Origin: JBCBKU01 sp965267475
GTDB lineage: Bacteria > Pseudomonadota > Alphaproteobacteria > Rhodobacterales > Rhodobacteraceae
Direction: 5' to 3'
DNA length: 64,000 nucleotides
Assembly: GCA_965267475.1 (NCBI GenBank)
Contig: OZ254079.1
Coordinates: 620,001 to 684,000, forward strand
The notes beneath the pieces are model-generated. The model made no database searches, was not told the origin of the DNA, and worked only from the letters and a program-made list of their open reading frames with translations. The translations under genes were made by a program, and so were the position numbers. Shown piece by piece: positions 24,956 through 33,510 of the stretch (position 1 is the first letter of the stretch; every line of letters starts with the position of its first letter).

Positions 24956-25591
24956 TCAACGGATTGGGTCGAGCTGCTGTGACGGAATGCTGCAATCACG
25001 TGCCACAGACCCGGTACAGGGAATCGGTTCAAGGTCCTTCGATAGACAAATTCGAACCTCTTGAATGAAGCCGTTTTTGCAGGTCACGGTCAGGCCTTCG
25101 GCGCGAAGGGCCGGGTTGGCTTCAAGGAACGCGGCCTCAATGACGGATGGGTTGATGCGAACGGTGTCCTGAAGGCGGCGCAGAAGTTCTGGTCGTGTGA
25201 TGTTGTCATAAGACAAGCGTGACAACGCGAAATAGTCGCTGGCGGTCAGACCCGAACACCGCCCGTGTTTCTTCCACTGATGCCAGGCTAGCCCGCCTGA
25301 ACCCATAATATCGGCCATGGCGGCGGTCTGTGCGCGCGAGGGGTCGCGCTCTGATGTCCGGCAGAAGCTTGGCCAGCCGGAAACATATTGCGGCCAAAGT
25401 CCATGCAGCGTCCATCCAAACCCCTGATCGGGATCGCATTGGTCGGACTGTCGCGCATCGCCTTCCAAGGCGCACCATGTCGGCGTCCAGCTTAACGCCA
25501 GAACGTAATAGTCGAACGTGCCAGCCCGCTCTCCGTCGGCCAAGGCGGGGGTGGCGCAGAAAAGGGCAAAGGCCGCCAATATGATTTTCAC
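24956..25591 (-). CDS. Ribonuclease T2 family protein (RNase I-like)
   Basis: A 211-residue periplasmic endoribonuclease. A signal peptide (MKIILAAFALFCATPALA) is followed by the two catalytic blocks: GWTLHGLWP with His63, and WHQWKKHGRC with His104 and His109. Cysteines are plentiful, as in the family. It cleaves single-stranded RNA through 2',3'-cyclic phosphates; the cpdB-type gene at 41.5 kb could process such products, though they are not linked. It stands alone on the minus strand. Confidence 0.93.
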   Translation of the reverse strand: MKIILAAFALFCATPALADGERAGTFDYYVLALSWTPTWCALEGDARQSDQCDPDQGFGWTLHGLWPQYVSGWPSFCRTSERDPSRAQTAAMADIMGSGGLAWHQWKKHGRCSGLTASDYFALSRLSYDNITRPELLRRLQDTVRINPSVIEAAFLEANPALRAEGLTVTCKNGFIQEVRICLSKDLEPIPCTGSVARDCSIPSQQLDPIR

Positions 25592-25710
25592 TTCACACTC
25601 TCCGGAAGAGGGATTATATGCCCCGGAAGCCTCCCCGAAATCGAGGATTTGTTCCAGCCCGGAACAGCCGCTGGCCCGGCGCGGGGAAGATGTGCCGAAG
25701 GAGAAGGCAG

Positions 25711-26478
25711 ATGAACAAACCGATCATGGCAAAAGCGACCGCGGTCTGGCTGGTCGACAACACGACGTTGACCTTCAAGCAGATTGCCGATTTCTGCGGG
25801 CTGCATGAACTTGAGGTGCAAGGCATTGCCGATGGCGATGTGGCCACGGGCGTGAAAGGGTTTGATCCGATCGCGAACAACCAGCTTGAGCAAGAAGAAA
25901 TCGACAAGGCCGAGAAGGACATCCTTTACAAGCTTAAGCTGAAGTTCAACCCGGCGGCCGTAGGCGAAGAAAAGCGTCGCGGACCGCGCTATACACCCTT
26001 GTCCAAGCGCCAGGACCGTCCGGCGGCGATCTTATGGCTGGTCAAGTTCCATCCCGAATTGACGGATGCTCAGATTTCGAAGCTGGTCGGAACAACGAAA
26101 CCGACGATACAGTCGATCCGCGAGCGGACGCATTGGAATATCACCAACATTCAGCCAGTCGATCCTGTGGCATTGGGCCTGACCAAACAGACAGAACTGG
26201 ATGCGGCCGTTCAGAAGGCGGCGGCCAAGAAGGCCAAGGATGGGGAAGTCATGTCGGATGACGAGCGCCGCAAGCTTGTTTCGACCGAGCAATCGCTTGG
26301 CATGGAGGCCGAACCGAAGATCCCGACTGCAATCTCGGGTCTTGAGACCTTCAGCCTGACAGATAACCCCGAGGAAGACGCGCCCGCTTCGGACGAACCG
26401 CAGCCTGACGCGGACAGTTTCTTCAACTTGCCATCCAGCGGTGAGGATGATGACGAAGACGAGGGTGAGGCTCGGTAA
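25711..26478 (+). CDS. trcR: Cell cycle transcriptional regulator TrcR (DUF1013)
   Basis: A 255-residue alphaproteobacterial regulator, named TrcR in annotation pipelines after the Caulobacter protein. The N-terminal part has two helix-turn-helix-like segments (TFKQIADFCGLHELEVQGIA and LTDAQISKLVGTTKPTIQSI). The C-terminal ~70 residues are acidic and disordered, ending EDDDEDEGEAR. An AGGAG site precedes the ATG at 25711; the upstream in-frame extension is basic and unlike the family. Confidence 0.88.
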   Translation: MNKPIMAKATAVWLVDNTTLTFKQIADFCGLHELEVQGIADGDVATGVKGFDPIANNQLEQEEIDKAEKDILYKLKLKFNPAAVGEEKRRGPRYTPLSKRQDRPAAILWLVKFHPELTDAQISKLVGTTKPTIQSIRERTHWNITNIQPVDPVALGLTKQTELDAAVQKAAAKKAKDGEVMSDDERRKLVSTEQSLGMEAEPKIPTAISGLETFSLTDNPEEDAPASDEPQPDADSFFNLPSSGEDDDEDEGEAR

Positions 26479-26492
26479 GCGCGGCCCGACCT

Positions 26493-26550
26493 AATTGCGC
26501 GGCTACGCCGCATTTCCCTGTCTCGTCGTCGCCACTTCGGGCTCCTCCTC
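26493..26550. repeat. GC-rich dispersed intergenic repeat, copy 1
   Basis: ATTGCGCGGCTACGCCGCAT and the following sequence with CACTTCGG resemble 60273-60312. Both copies sit after a plus-strand gene and before a convergent minus-strand gene. It may be a REP-like palindromic element; similarity was judged by eye. Confidence 0.4.
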
Positions 26551-26566
26551 GGATCGGCGCTTCGGA

Positions 26567-27163
26567 TCAGAGTGACTTTCTGGCCCTTAGTGCTGCGGTG
26601 ATCGTCCCGTCGTCCAGATAATCCAACTCTCCCCCGATGGGCACACCTTGGGCGAGCGAGGTGATTTTCACCCGGCCCTCAAGCTGGTCGGCGATGTAAT
26701 GTGCGGTCGTCTGTCCATCGACCGTGGCGTTCAGTGCCAAAATGACTTCTTCCACACCTTCGGCTCCGACCCTTTCGATCAGTTTCGGGAGCCGAAGGTC
26801 TTCTGGCCCAATACCATCCAATGCCGAGAGCGTTCCGCCAAGAACATGATACCGGCCCTTAAACACGGCAGCCCGCTCCATCGCCCACAGATCGGCCACG
26901 TCTTCAACGATGCATAACTCGCCCGTCGCGCGGCCCGGATTCTGGCAGATGTCACAGGTGTCGGTCGTGCCGATATTTCCGCAATTCAGGCATTCGCGCG
27001 CGGTCTCAGCCACCTGCATCAGCGATTTTGCCAGTGGGATCATCGTTTCGGAACGGCGTTTGATCAGGCGCAGCACAACGCGTCTTGCCGACCGCGGGCC
27101 CAATCCCGGCAGTTTCGCGAAATGCGCGATCAGCGCATCGATATCCTGAGGGACGTCGGCCAA
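26567..27163 (-). CDS. recR: Recombination mediator RecR
   Basis: A 198-residue protein that acts with RecO/RecF to load RecA at gaps. It shows the N-terminal KLPGLGPRSARRVVLRLI hairpin-helix, the Cys4 zinc finger CLNCGNIGTTDTCDIC, and the Toprim region (LCIVEDVADLWAMERA, YHVLGGTLSALDGIGPEDL). It is the last gene of dnaX-RidA-ebfC-recR, 3 bp after ebfC. Confidence 0.96.
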   Translation of the reverse strand: MADVPQDIDALIAHFAKLPGLGPRSARRVVLRLIKRRSETMIPLAKSLMQVAETARECLNCGNIGTTDTCDICQNPGRATGELCIVEDVADLWAMERAAVFKGRYHVLGGTLSALDGIGPEDLRLPKLIERVGAEGVEEVILALNATVDGQTTAHYIADQLEGRVKITSLAQGVPIGGELDYLDDGTITAALRARKSL

Positions 27164-27166
27164 GTG

Positions 27167-27511
27167 TCAGAAGGGCAGTTTCATATCCGGCGGAAGACCC
27201 ATGCCTTCAGTGATCTTCGACATCTCTTGCTGGTGGCGGGCCTGCGCCTTGGCCTGCACGTCTTTGATCGCCGCCAGGATCAAATCTTCGGCCACTTCCT
27301 TGTCGTCTGGGCTGAAGACCGACGGATCGATATCAAGCCCGGTCAGCTCGCCGCGCGCGGTGGCAGTGGCTTTGACCAGCCCTGCGCCCGACTCGCCCGT
27401 GACAGTGATATGGTCGAGCGACTCTTGCAGTTCCGCCATCTTCGACTGCATTTCCTGCGCCGCTTTCATCATCTTGGACACGTCACCAAGACCACCCAGT
27501 CCTTTGAGCAT
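27167..27511 (-). CDS. YbaB/EbfC nucleoid-associated protein
   Basis: A 114-residue DNA-binding protein with the YbaB pattern: GLGDVSKMMKAAQEMQSKMAELQESLDHITVTGESGAGLVKATATARGELTGLDIDPS in overlapping parts. It is a dimeric, sequence-nonspecific DNA binder. Placement between dnaX and recR is the standard bacterial order; here a RidA gene intervenes on the dnaX side. Confidence 0.93.
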   Translation of the reverse strand: MLKGLGGLGDVSKMMKAAQEMQSKMAELQESLDHITVTGESGAGLVKATATARGELTGLDIDPSVFSPDDKEVAEDLILAAIKDVQAKAQARHQQEMSKITEGMGLPPDMKLPF

Positions 27512-27574
27512 TGAAGCCTCCTTTAGGGGGATGTTTCTTGCCAGAGATATGCCGGGCAGCTTGGCGGGGCAAGG

Positions 27575-27982
27575 TCAGGACAGTGCTTGGGGCAGGGCAG
27601 CGGTGACTTTGATCTCGACAAGCGCACCTTGACGTCGGAGCGCGGCCACCTCAACGGCGGTCCAGGCTGGATAGGGTGCCGAGACATAGTCCGCACGGAC
27701 GCGGGCGAACAGATCGAAATGTGCGTCGATCCTGACGTGATAGCTGGTCATATCGACGATGTCTGAATGGGTCAGGCCGGTAACCGCGAGAACCGCGCCA
27801 ATTTTCTCAAAGGCGTTACGAAATTGTTCTTGCGGATCATCGGGCATTGCGCCGTCAGCCCGGCTGCCCGTCATGCCCGTGACGAAGACATGGCCATTCG
27901 ACACCACCCCGGGTGAGAGTTTGAGGTCTTGGACGGCGCTTTCTGCCCCTTCCGGGACGAGCGCGCGGCGGCCTTCAGTCAT
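27575..27982 (-). CDS. RidA family (YjgF) protein
   Basis: A 135-residue Rid-superfamily protein. It has the FVTGMTGSRADG start of the fold, HSDIVDMTSYHVRID, and the C-terminal AWTAVEVAALRRQGALVEIKVTA. True RidA enzymes use an Arg near residue 105 to hydrolyse reactive 2-aminoacrylate; here the conserved Arg may be that in ALRRQGALVEI but is displaced, so deaminase activity is uncertain. The ATG at 27982 lies 8 bp inside the dnaX 3' end, implying coupling. Confidence 0.82.
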   Translation of the reverse strand: MTEGRRALVPEGAESAVQDLKLSPGVVSNGHVFVTGMTGSRADGAMPDDPQEQFRNAFEKIGAVLAVTGLTHSDIVDMTSYHVRIDAHFDLFARVRADYVSAPYPAWTAVEVAALRRQGALVEIKVTAALPQALS

Positions 27983-29699
27983 CCTCGAACGGATCCCATT
28001 CCTCATCGACCTCAGGAAGCGCTTCTTCCGCGGCTTCCGCGGCGATGTCTTCATGGGATCGGATCGCAGAGATTTCAGCCCCCGGAAATGCCGCCAATAC
28101 CGACTGCACCAACGGGTGATCTGCTGCCTCTGCCCGCATCCGAGCATCCTCGGCATCGCGCGTCTCGGCGATGGTCTCGGCGCCGCCCGCCTCGATCGTG
28201 ACGGCCCATCGCGCACCGGTCCATGCGCGCAGTCGGGCTTGCAGGCGTTGTGCAAGATCGGGTTCTGCGCGAGCGGAAGGTTCAAACGCAATCCTTCCAG
28301 GCGAATAGCTGACCAGCCTCAGCCCGTTTTCCACATCCACCAAGAGTTTCACATCGCGATTGGCGCGGATCAGGCCCATCACTTGTTCGAACGATCCGAA
28401 CCGGGCAAGCGCGTCGACATCCGGTGCCGTGTCGGCGCCCACGGCCTTGGCAACAGGCGGTGCTTCGGCGCGGGGTGCGGGTTCTGATGCAGGCTGCTGT
28501 GCCTGGCTTGGTGGCGCGGTGACCGAAACAGGCTGCGCGTCCTTTAGACGACGCACCAGATCTTCAGGGCTGGGCAGATCGGCCACATGGGTCAGACGAA
28601 TAATGGCCATCTCGGCAGCCATCATGGCATTGGGGGCCATTGCGACCTCTTCCAACGCCTTGATCAGCATTTGCCAGGCACGGGTCAGGGACCGCATGGG
28701 CAAACGTTCTGCCAAGGACCGGCCCCTTGTGCGCTCTTCCGGTGCGACCGTGGGGTCATCGCCCGCGTCAGGCGTGATCTTCACGACTGAAATCCAATGG
28801 GTCACTTCAGCGAGATCACGCAGGACCGCCGCCGGATCGGCGCCATCAGCATATTGCGCGGCAAGTTCCGACAAAGCACCCGAGGCATCGCCCGACATAA
28901 TCGCCTCAAACAGGTCCAGGATACGGCCACGATCAGCCAGGCCCATCATGGCACGCACCTGATCGGCAGAGGTTTCGCCCGCGCCCTGACCGATCGCCTG
29001 ATCCAAAAGGCTTAGCGCGTCTCGGACCGAGCCCTCGGCGGCCCTTGTGATCAACGCCAAGGCATCCTCGGCGACGTGGGCGCCTTCCTTCTTGGCGATA
29101 TCGGCCAAATGCGAAATCATTACCTCTGGCTCAATCCGTCGCAGATCGAACCGCTGGCAGCGCGACAAAACCGTGACAGGGACTTTGCGGATCTCAGTCG
29201 TCGCGAACAGGAATTTTACGTGCGCTGGTGGCTCTTCCAGCGTTTTCAGGAGTGCGTTGAAGGCGCTGGTCGACAACATGTGAACTTCGTCGATGACATA
29301 GATCTTATAGCGGGCCGAGGCCGCCCGATAATGTACGCTGTCGATGATCTCGCGAATGTCGCCAACGCCCGTGCGGGATGCGGCGTCCATCTCCATCACA
29401 TCCACATGTCGGCCTTCGGTGATCGCTTTGCAGGGCTCGCAAACGCCGCAGGGTTCGGTCGTGGGTCCACCATTTCCGTCAGGCCCGATGCAGTTCAGAC
29501 CCTTTGCGATGATCCGCGCAGTGGTGGTCTTCCCTGTGCCCCGGATCCCGGTCAGGACGAAGGCTTGCGCGATCCGGTCGGCCTCAAACGCATTCTTCAA
29601 CGTCCGAACCATCGGTTCCTGTCCGATCAGATCGGCAAAGCTTTGCGGACGGTATTTCCGCGCAAGGACCTGGTATTCCGGCTCGGGCGTCTCAGACAT
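27975..29699 (-). CDS. dnaX: DNA polymerase III subunit gamma/tau
   Basis: A 574-residue clamp-loader ATPase. Walker A GIRGTGKTT (about residue 51), a zinc module with CGVCEPC, DEVHMLS (Walker B) and the sensor SRCQRFDLRRI are intact. A Pro/Ala-rich linker at about 390-430 precedes the C-terminal tau domain, so the full-length tau form is encoded. It heads the dnaX-RidA-ebfC-recR operon. No slippery A-run for a gamma frameshift was spotted by eye. Confidence 0.95.
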   Translation of the reverse strand: MSETPEPEYQVLARKYRPQSFADLIGQEPMVRTLKNAFEADRIAQAFVLTGIRGTGKTTTARIIAKGLNCIGPDGNGGPTTEPCGVCEPCKAITEGRHVDVMEMDAASRTGVGDIREIIDSVHYRAASARYKIYVIDEVHMLSTSAFNALLKTLEEPPAHVKFLFATTEIRKVPVTVLSRCQRFDLRRIEPEVMISHLADIAKKEGAHVAEDALALITRAAEGSVRDALSLLDQAIGQGAGETSADQVRAMMGLADRGRILDLFEAIMSGDASGALSELAAQYADGADPAAVLRDLAEVTHWISVVKITPDAGDDPTVAPEERTRGRSLAERLPMRSLTRAWQMLIKALEEVAMAPNAMMAAEMAIIRLTHVADLPSPEDLVRRLKDAQPVSVTAPPSQAQQPASEPAPRAEAPPVAKAVGADTAPDVDALARFGSFEQVMGLIRANRDVKLLVDVENGLRLVSYSPGRIAFEPSARAEPDLAQRLQARLRAWTGARWAVTIEAGGAETIAETRDAEDARMRAEAADHPLVQSVLAAFPGAEISAIRSHEDIAAEAAEEALPEVDEEWDPFEDD

Positions 29700-30028
29700 G
29701 TGGGGCAGCTTCCAAATGGCTGTTCCGTTCTAAGGCCACGGCCAGCAGTCGTCCAGATCCAGCGGCATTTCGCCCGGCCGCAAGGAACCAGCGCGTGAGT
29801 ATTTTGCCAAGATGAAGATAGGGGACCGCACCCGAACCTCATCCTCGTGAAAATACCCAATGGCCATCCGGCAGTTGCGAGCGGTGCCATTTCTAAATAG
29901 TGTCGTCTTGCCGAAGGGGCGGCACCCGGGTCCGCGGAAAGCTGCATCAGCGCCTCTGAAGACGAAGAACCTTGCGTTCGGTTTTTTCTCGATCCCAGAA
30001 GCGGGCCATGGGTGTAGGAGGAAAACCG
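29700..30028. promoter_or_regulatory. dnaX / ankyrin-gene divergent intergenic region
   Basis: This 329-bp gap has no gene I can support. It holds the dnaX promoter and that of the ankyrin gene. The stretch GTGAGTATTTTGCCAAGATG at about 29794-29813 resembles a motif I recall as widespread between genes in Rhodobacteraceae. Short ORFs across it look like translations of non-coding sequence. Confidence 0.4.
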
Positions 30029-31552
30029 ATGCCGAATACCCCTGACTATTTGCGCCGTGAGGCGAAGAAACTGCGCCGCGCCTTCTCGGCGGGCGATACC
30101 GAAGCGCGCGCGCGAGCAGAGGCCGTACTGGGCCCACGCGCGGATCTGAAGCATGCCGATGCGCTCCACATACTCGCCCGTGAAGAAGGCCATGACAGTT
30201 GGCCCAAGCTGAAGATGGCATCCGAGATTGCGGCGATGGACCGCGAGGCCAAAGCCGAGCGCTTGAAGCGCGCGCTCTATTTCGGCCAGCCCTGGTTGGT
30301 CAATCAGCTTCTTGCTTCCGATCCTGAACTCGGCGATGCGAATTTTGGATTACAAGTTGCTCTGCTTCGGGTGGGCAAGGTCGCTGAAATTTTGACCAAA
30401 GATCCTGTTGCAGCCACCCGCAAGGTCGGGATCCGCTCTCCAATCCTGCATTTGGCGTTTTCGCAACATCATAAGGCGGGGTCGGGATTGGCGGACGCCT
30501 CGGTCGCCATCGCCGAGATGCTGGTTCGGAACGGGGCCGATGTGAATGACAGCTATCCGTTCGAGCCCGGATCCGAACATGAGCTGTCCGCGCTTTACGG
30601 AGCGATCGGGCATGCCGACAACATGCCGCTTGGGCGGTGGCTTCTGGAAAACGGTGCCAACCCGAATGACAACGAGTCGCTGTATCATTCAACCGAGCTT
30701 GGCCACCATGAAGGCCTGAAGATGCTGCTTGACCATGGCGCGGTTGCCGACGGTACCAATGCGCTTTTGCGGGCAATGGACTTTGACGATGTCACGGCGG
30801 TGCGCATGCTGCTAGAAGCGGGCGCCAGTCCCAACGAACGTCCGGCGGATCATCCGTCCGGTCAACCGCCCGTCGTGATACCTGGACTGCATCAAGCGGC
30901 ACGGCGGATGTGCTCAGCAGAGTTGGCTCAAGTGCTGGTTGACTATGGGGCAGACGGGACAGAGCCGTATCAGGGACACACTGCTTATGCCTTGGCACGG
31001 ATGCGGGGCAATGCTGCGGTCGCGGGCGTGTTAGAGGCTGCGGGCCAGGCCAACCCGCTGACGCCTTCTGAGACGCTGATTGCCATGGCCGCGGATGGCA
31101 AAGTGGAAGGGCGACTTGACCAAACTGACCTGACCGACGAACAGCGCCGAATGATCACCAGGGTTTTGGGATTTGAGGATCCGCTGGACCATGTGAAACG
31201 ATTGATCGCCATTGGCATCGATCCTTCGACGCGCGAAGAGCAGGACATGGATGCGATCCACATTGCCGGTTGGGAAGGCCATGCCGATGCGGTCGAGCAT
31301 CTGCTTACCTTCGGGCCCGATCTGGATCGAAAGAACATGTATGGCGGTGATCTGATGGGGACCGTGATCCATGGGGCAGAGTTCTGCCCCGCCCGGGACA
31401 GGCGCGATCACTTGCATTGCGCTGAACTCGTACTTGGGGCCGGATCGCGCCTGCACGCCCATGATATCGAGGGCTGCGGGGTCGAAGCACTGGCGGCCTA
31501 TCTGCGCGATTGGGCCGAAGACCACCCGGGACGCGTGGTTCAGGATGCCTAA
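30029..31552 (+). CDS. Ankyrin repeat domain-containing protein
   Basis: A 507-residue protein. The first ~70 residues (YLRREAKKLRRAFSAGD, ADALHILAREEGHDSWPKL) form a helical cap seen on bacterial ankyrin proteins. Repeats follow, for example AEMLVRNGADVNDSYP, GRWLLENGANPNDNES, LKMLLDHGAVADG, VRMLLEAGASPNER, VLVDYGADG, and again HADAVEHLLTFGPDLDRKN near the C-terminus. No signal peptide or enzymatic domain is visible, so a cytoplasmic protein-binding role is likely. A GGAG site precedes the ATG at 30029. The next gene starts inside its last 8 bp. Confidence 0.87.
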   Translation: MPNTPDYLRREAKKLRRAFSAGDTEARARAEAVLGPRADLKHADALHILAREEGHDSWPKLKMASEIAAMDREAKAERLKRALYFGQPWLVNQLLASDPELGDANFGLQVALLRVGKVAEILTKDPVAATRKVGIRSPILHLAFSQHHKAGSGLADASVAIAEMLVRNGADVNDSYPFEPGSEHELSALYGAIGHADNMPLGRWLLENGANPNDNESLYHSTELGHHEGLKMLLDHGAVADGTNALLRAMDFDDVTAVRMLLEAGASPNERPADHPSGQPPVVIPGLHQAARRMCSAELAQVLVDYGADGTEPYQGHTAYALARMRGNAAVAGVLEAAGQANPLTPSETLIAMAADGKVEGRLDQTDLTDEQRRMITRVLGFEDPLDHVKRLIAIGIDPSTREEQDMDAIHIAGWEGHADAVEHLLTFGPDLDRKNMYGGDLMGTVIHGAEFCPARDRRDHLHCAELVLGAGSRLHAHDIEGCGVEALAAYLRDWAEDHPGRVVQDA

Positions 31553-31844
31553 CCCCGGCGAACAGGACGAAGGCCGCAGGATCTGGTTGACGCTTGCCTT
31601 CGCGGCCTGGATCCTTGTTTGGGGCGGGTCCTTCCTCGTCTTCGAAGGTCCGCCTGACGCCGGCTTGTCCGAAAGGACGGCCTTCCTTGGATGGCAGGGG
31701 ATCGCGGGATGTCTGGCGGTTTGGGTTTTCGGATTGGGCCGGCGGCTCCCAAAGGGATCGGGCGCCCGTCGCCTCGCATCGGGTCCGTTGATCCTGGCGA
31801 TCGCGTTGATCGCGATGCTCGTTCTCCAGGTGGGATGGAGGTGA
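31545..31844 (+). CDS. Small three-helix membrane protein, unknown function
   Basis: A 99-residue protein with three hydrophobic segments (WLTLAFAAWILVWGGSFLVF, FLGWQGIAGCLAVWVFGLG, LILAIALIAMLVLQVGW). Its ATG overlaps the ankyrin gene stop by 8 bp, so the two are probably cotranslated. The stop codon lies at the 3' edge of the SRP RNA gene encoded on the other strand. No family was recognised. Confidence 0.65.
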   Translation: MPNPGEQDEGRRIWLTLAFAAWILVWGGSFLVFEGPPDAGLSERTAFLGWQGIAGCLAVWVFGLGRRLPKGSGARRLASGPLILAIALIAMLVLQVGWR

Positions 31845-31936
31845 GAGGCTGGACAGCGACCCAAGCGGGTCTCGTTACGGCTGCTTCCTTCCGGATCTGA
31901 CCGGGTTGGCGAGGTGCTTGCCCGCGCCAACCTCTC
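31843..31936 (-). ncRNA. ffs: Small signal recognition particle RNA (4.5S-type)
   Basis: The minus strand carries the SRP domain IV core GTCAGATCCGGAAGGAAGCA, followed by GCC, within a ~94-nt sequence. The 5' end GAGGTTGG and 3' end CCAGCCTC pair over 8 bp (one G-T), closing the hairpin. It binds Ffh for cotranslational targeting of membrane proteins. Ends are set by the terminal stem and are approximate. It lies antisense to the last bases of the small membrane-protein gene. Confidence 0.93.
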
Positions 31937-31985
31937 GAAACGGGTAGATAAGGCGCTCGTCGCCATTATGCAATCCAAAGGAAAC

Positions 31986-32008
31986 GGGGCGGCCACTAGG
32001 ACCGCCCC
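31986..32008 (-). terminator. Probable terminator of the secreted-protein gene at 32.0 kb
   Basis: GGGGCGG and CCGCCCC arms enclose a short loop; on the minus strand the stem is followed by GTTTCCTTT. It lies 29 bp after that gene's stop. Confidence 0.55.
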
Positions 32009-32037
32009 AACCCTTGAGGAAAACTGTGAGGGAGGGT

Positions 32038-32679
32038 TCAGCTTTCCGGCGCGGCGGGTTTGAACACCGTGAACTGCACCAGGCGGCAGGTGTTGGGGCC
32101 AGGTTCGCCCTGAGCGCGGGCGGCGGCGGGCATTGGTGCGGGGATCGAGTCGTCCGAGCAGGCATCACGGTAGGATGTCAGCATGGCATCGACGCGTCCG
32201 TTGATCACGGGGCCGTGGTCATTGACGACAAGGTGGATCTCGGCCGTTTCGGCATCAACCATGCCGTTGCCGAACCAACCGCCCGACAGTTGCCCTTCCG
32301 GCTGGTGCCAGTTGAAGCTCGCCGTGCCATCTTCGCCGACGATGACGCCGCCTGCATAGCCCGCGTCTGCATTTACGATCTCGGTGCGCTTCAGCACGTC
32401 CTTGGACGTGCAGTTTTCGCCTTCGCACGCTGCCGGATCGTTGATTACGACGAACCAAAGCGTGTGCACATGGCCCGGTGCCAGACCAGCCGTATCGAAG
32501 TTGGCAAAGACGCCGTCGCCGTAAACGCCGAGACGGGCTGTGCCTTCTTCGACGATCGTCACGTCGCCCTGGCTCGGGTGGGTTTTAATCTGTGCCTCGA
32601 ACACGTCCATGGCGGCCAGTTCAGCAGCCGGGAACGCCAGCATGAGGGCGGCAAAAGCGGTTTTGGTGAATGTAGTCAT
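32038..32679 (-). CDS. Secreted protein of unknown function
   Basis: A 213-residue exported protein. It has a signal peptide (MTTFTKTAFAALMLAFPAAELAA), a beta-rich body with GHVHTLWFVVINDPAACEGENC and EIHLVVNDHGPVING, and four or more cysteines that could form disulfides. His-x-His and His-Gly pairs could bind metal, but this is speculative. The layout recalls CHRD-type secreted domains, without firm support. It stands alone, between the SRP RNA and a TetR regulator. Confidence 0.7.
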   Translation of the reverse strand: MTTFTKTAFAALMLAFPAAELAAMDVFEAQIKTHPSQGDVTIVEEGTARLGVYGDGVFANFDTAGLAPGHVHTLWFVVINDPAACEGENCTSKDVLKRTEIVNADAGYAGGVIVGEDGTASFNWHQPEGQLSGGWFGNGMVDAETAEIHLVVNDHGPVINGRVDAMLTSYRDACSDDSIPAPMPAAARAQGEPGPNTCRLVQFTVFKPAAPES

Positions 32680-32875
32680 CTGTGTATCTCCAAGTTTCAA
32701 ATCATCGCCGTTTCGGTCGATGAAATGGGTTTAGGCCGTCCCGATCCAAAAGACTTGGAGAGTGTCTGGAGAAGTTCTGGAGATTGTTGGGGGGCCAGAA
32801 ATCCCCTTTATTCGAGCTGAAATTGGGGTGGTTGGCCATCTGCAGTGCCTTGGACGGGCATTGTCCGGATCCGAT

Positions 32876-33436
32876 CTAGGGCGCGCGGAATTCCAAAAGA
32901 TCGGGCAACTGACGGAGTTGGTTGGCGCTGGATTGCGCGCGGCAGATCACCCAGGCACCTTCTATGCCGATCATCACCACACGGGCGCGTGTGTTGGCGT
33001 CGGCTTCGTCCAACCCAAGCCTTTGTCCATGCTCGGACACACGCGTGACCCAGCCTTCAAGGATCGTCGCAAGCTCGGCCCGAAACGCCGCATCGCCCGA
33101 ACCGTCGATCAGGATCGACGAGACCGGGCATCCGTCGGACCCGCCTGTTACGTCGAAGAACTTGGCAATCTTGTAGCAAAGTGTGGTTGCGCCATGATCG
33201 AAACTGGTGGCTTCGGCAAAGGCCGCATCGATGATCTGAAGCATTCCGTCCGACGCCCAGGTCGCCGCGGCCATCGCAAGATCGGCCTTGCCGTTCGGAA
33301 AATGGTGGTAAAGCGACCCCTTCGGCGCCTTTGCCGCTGCAAGGATCTCTGCCAATCCCACGCCATCATACCCTTTCTTCCGGAAAAGCAGGGCAGCGGT
33401 TTGAACCAGTCGGTCTTTTGTGGCGAGTTCGGTCAT
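32876..33436 (-). CDS. TetR family transcriptional regulator
   Basis: A 186-residue repressor. The N-terminal helix-turn-helix is clear (RLVQTAALLFRKKGYDGVGLAEILAAAKAPKGSLYHHFPNGKADL in overlapping parts). The C-terminal ligand domain shows GCPVSSILID, which places it in the YxaF/LmrA-like group with TetR_C_21-type domains. It is divergent from an alpha/beta hydrolase gene, with twin TAGACC-type palindromes between them. Confidence 0.92.
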   Translation of the reverse strand: MTELATKDRLVQTAALLFRKKGYDGVGLAEILAAAKAPKGSLYHHFPNGKADLAMAAATWASDGMLQIIDAAFAEATSFDHGATTLCYKIAKFFDVTGGSDGCPVSSILIDGSGDAAFRAELATILEGWVTRVSEHGQRLGLDEADANTRARVVMIGIEGAWVICRAQSSANQLRQLPDLLEFRAP

Positions 33437-33455
33437 GGCTTACAGATAATCGCTC

Positions 33456-33471
33456 TAGACCAATTGGTCCA
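33456..33471. promoter_or_regulatory. TetR operator-like palindrome 1
   Basis: TAGACCAATTGGTCCA, a 6-4-6 inverted repeat with one mismatch at its outer edge. It sits 20 bp upstream of the TetR start and 26 bp (centre to centre) from palindrome 2. Confidence 0.75.
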
Positions 33472-33481
33472 GCCATGGTAT

Positions 33482-33497
33482 TAGACCAAACGGTCTA
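33482..33497. promoter_or_regulatory. TetR operator-like palindrome 2
   Basis: TAGACCAAACGGTCTA, a perfect 6-bp inverted repeat with a 4-bp spacer, ending 13 bp before the hydrolase start codon. The shared TAGACC half-site fits the TAGACCRxxxGGTCTA pattern of LmrA/YxaF-type TetR sites. Confidence 0.8.
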
Positions 33498-33510
33498 GGA
33501 GATTGACAGG

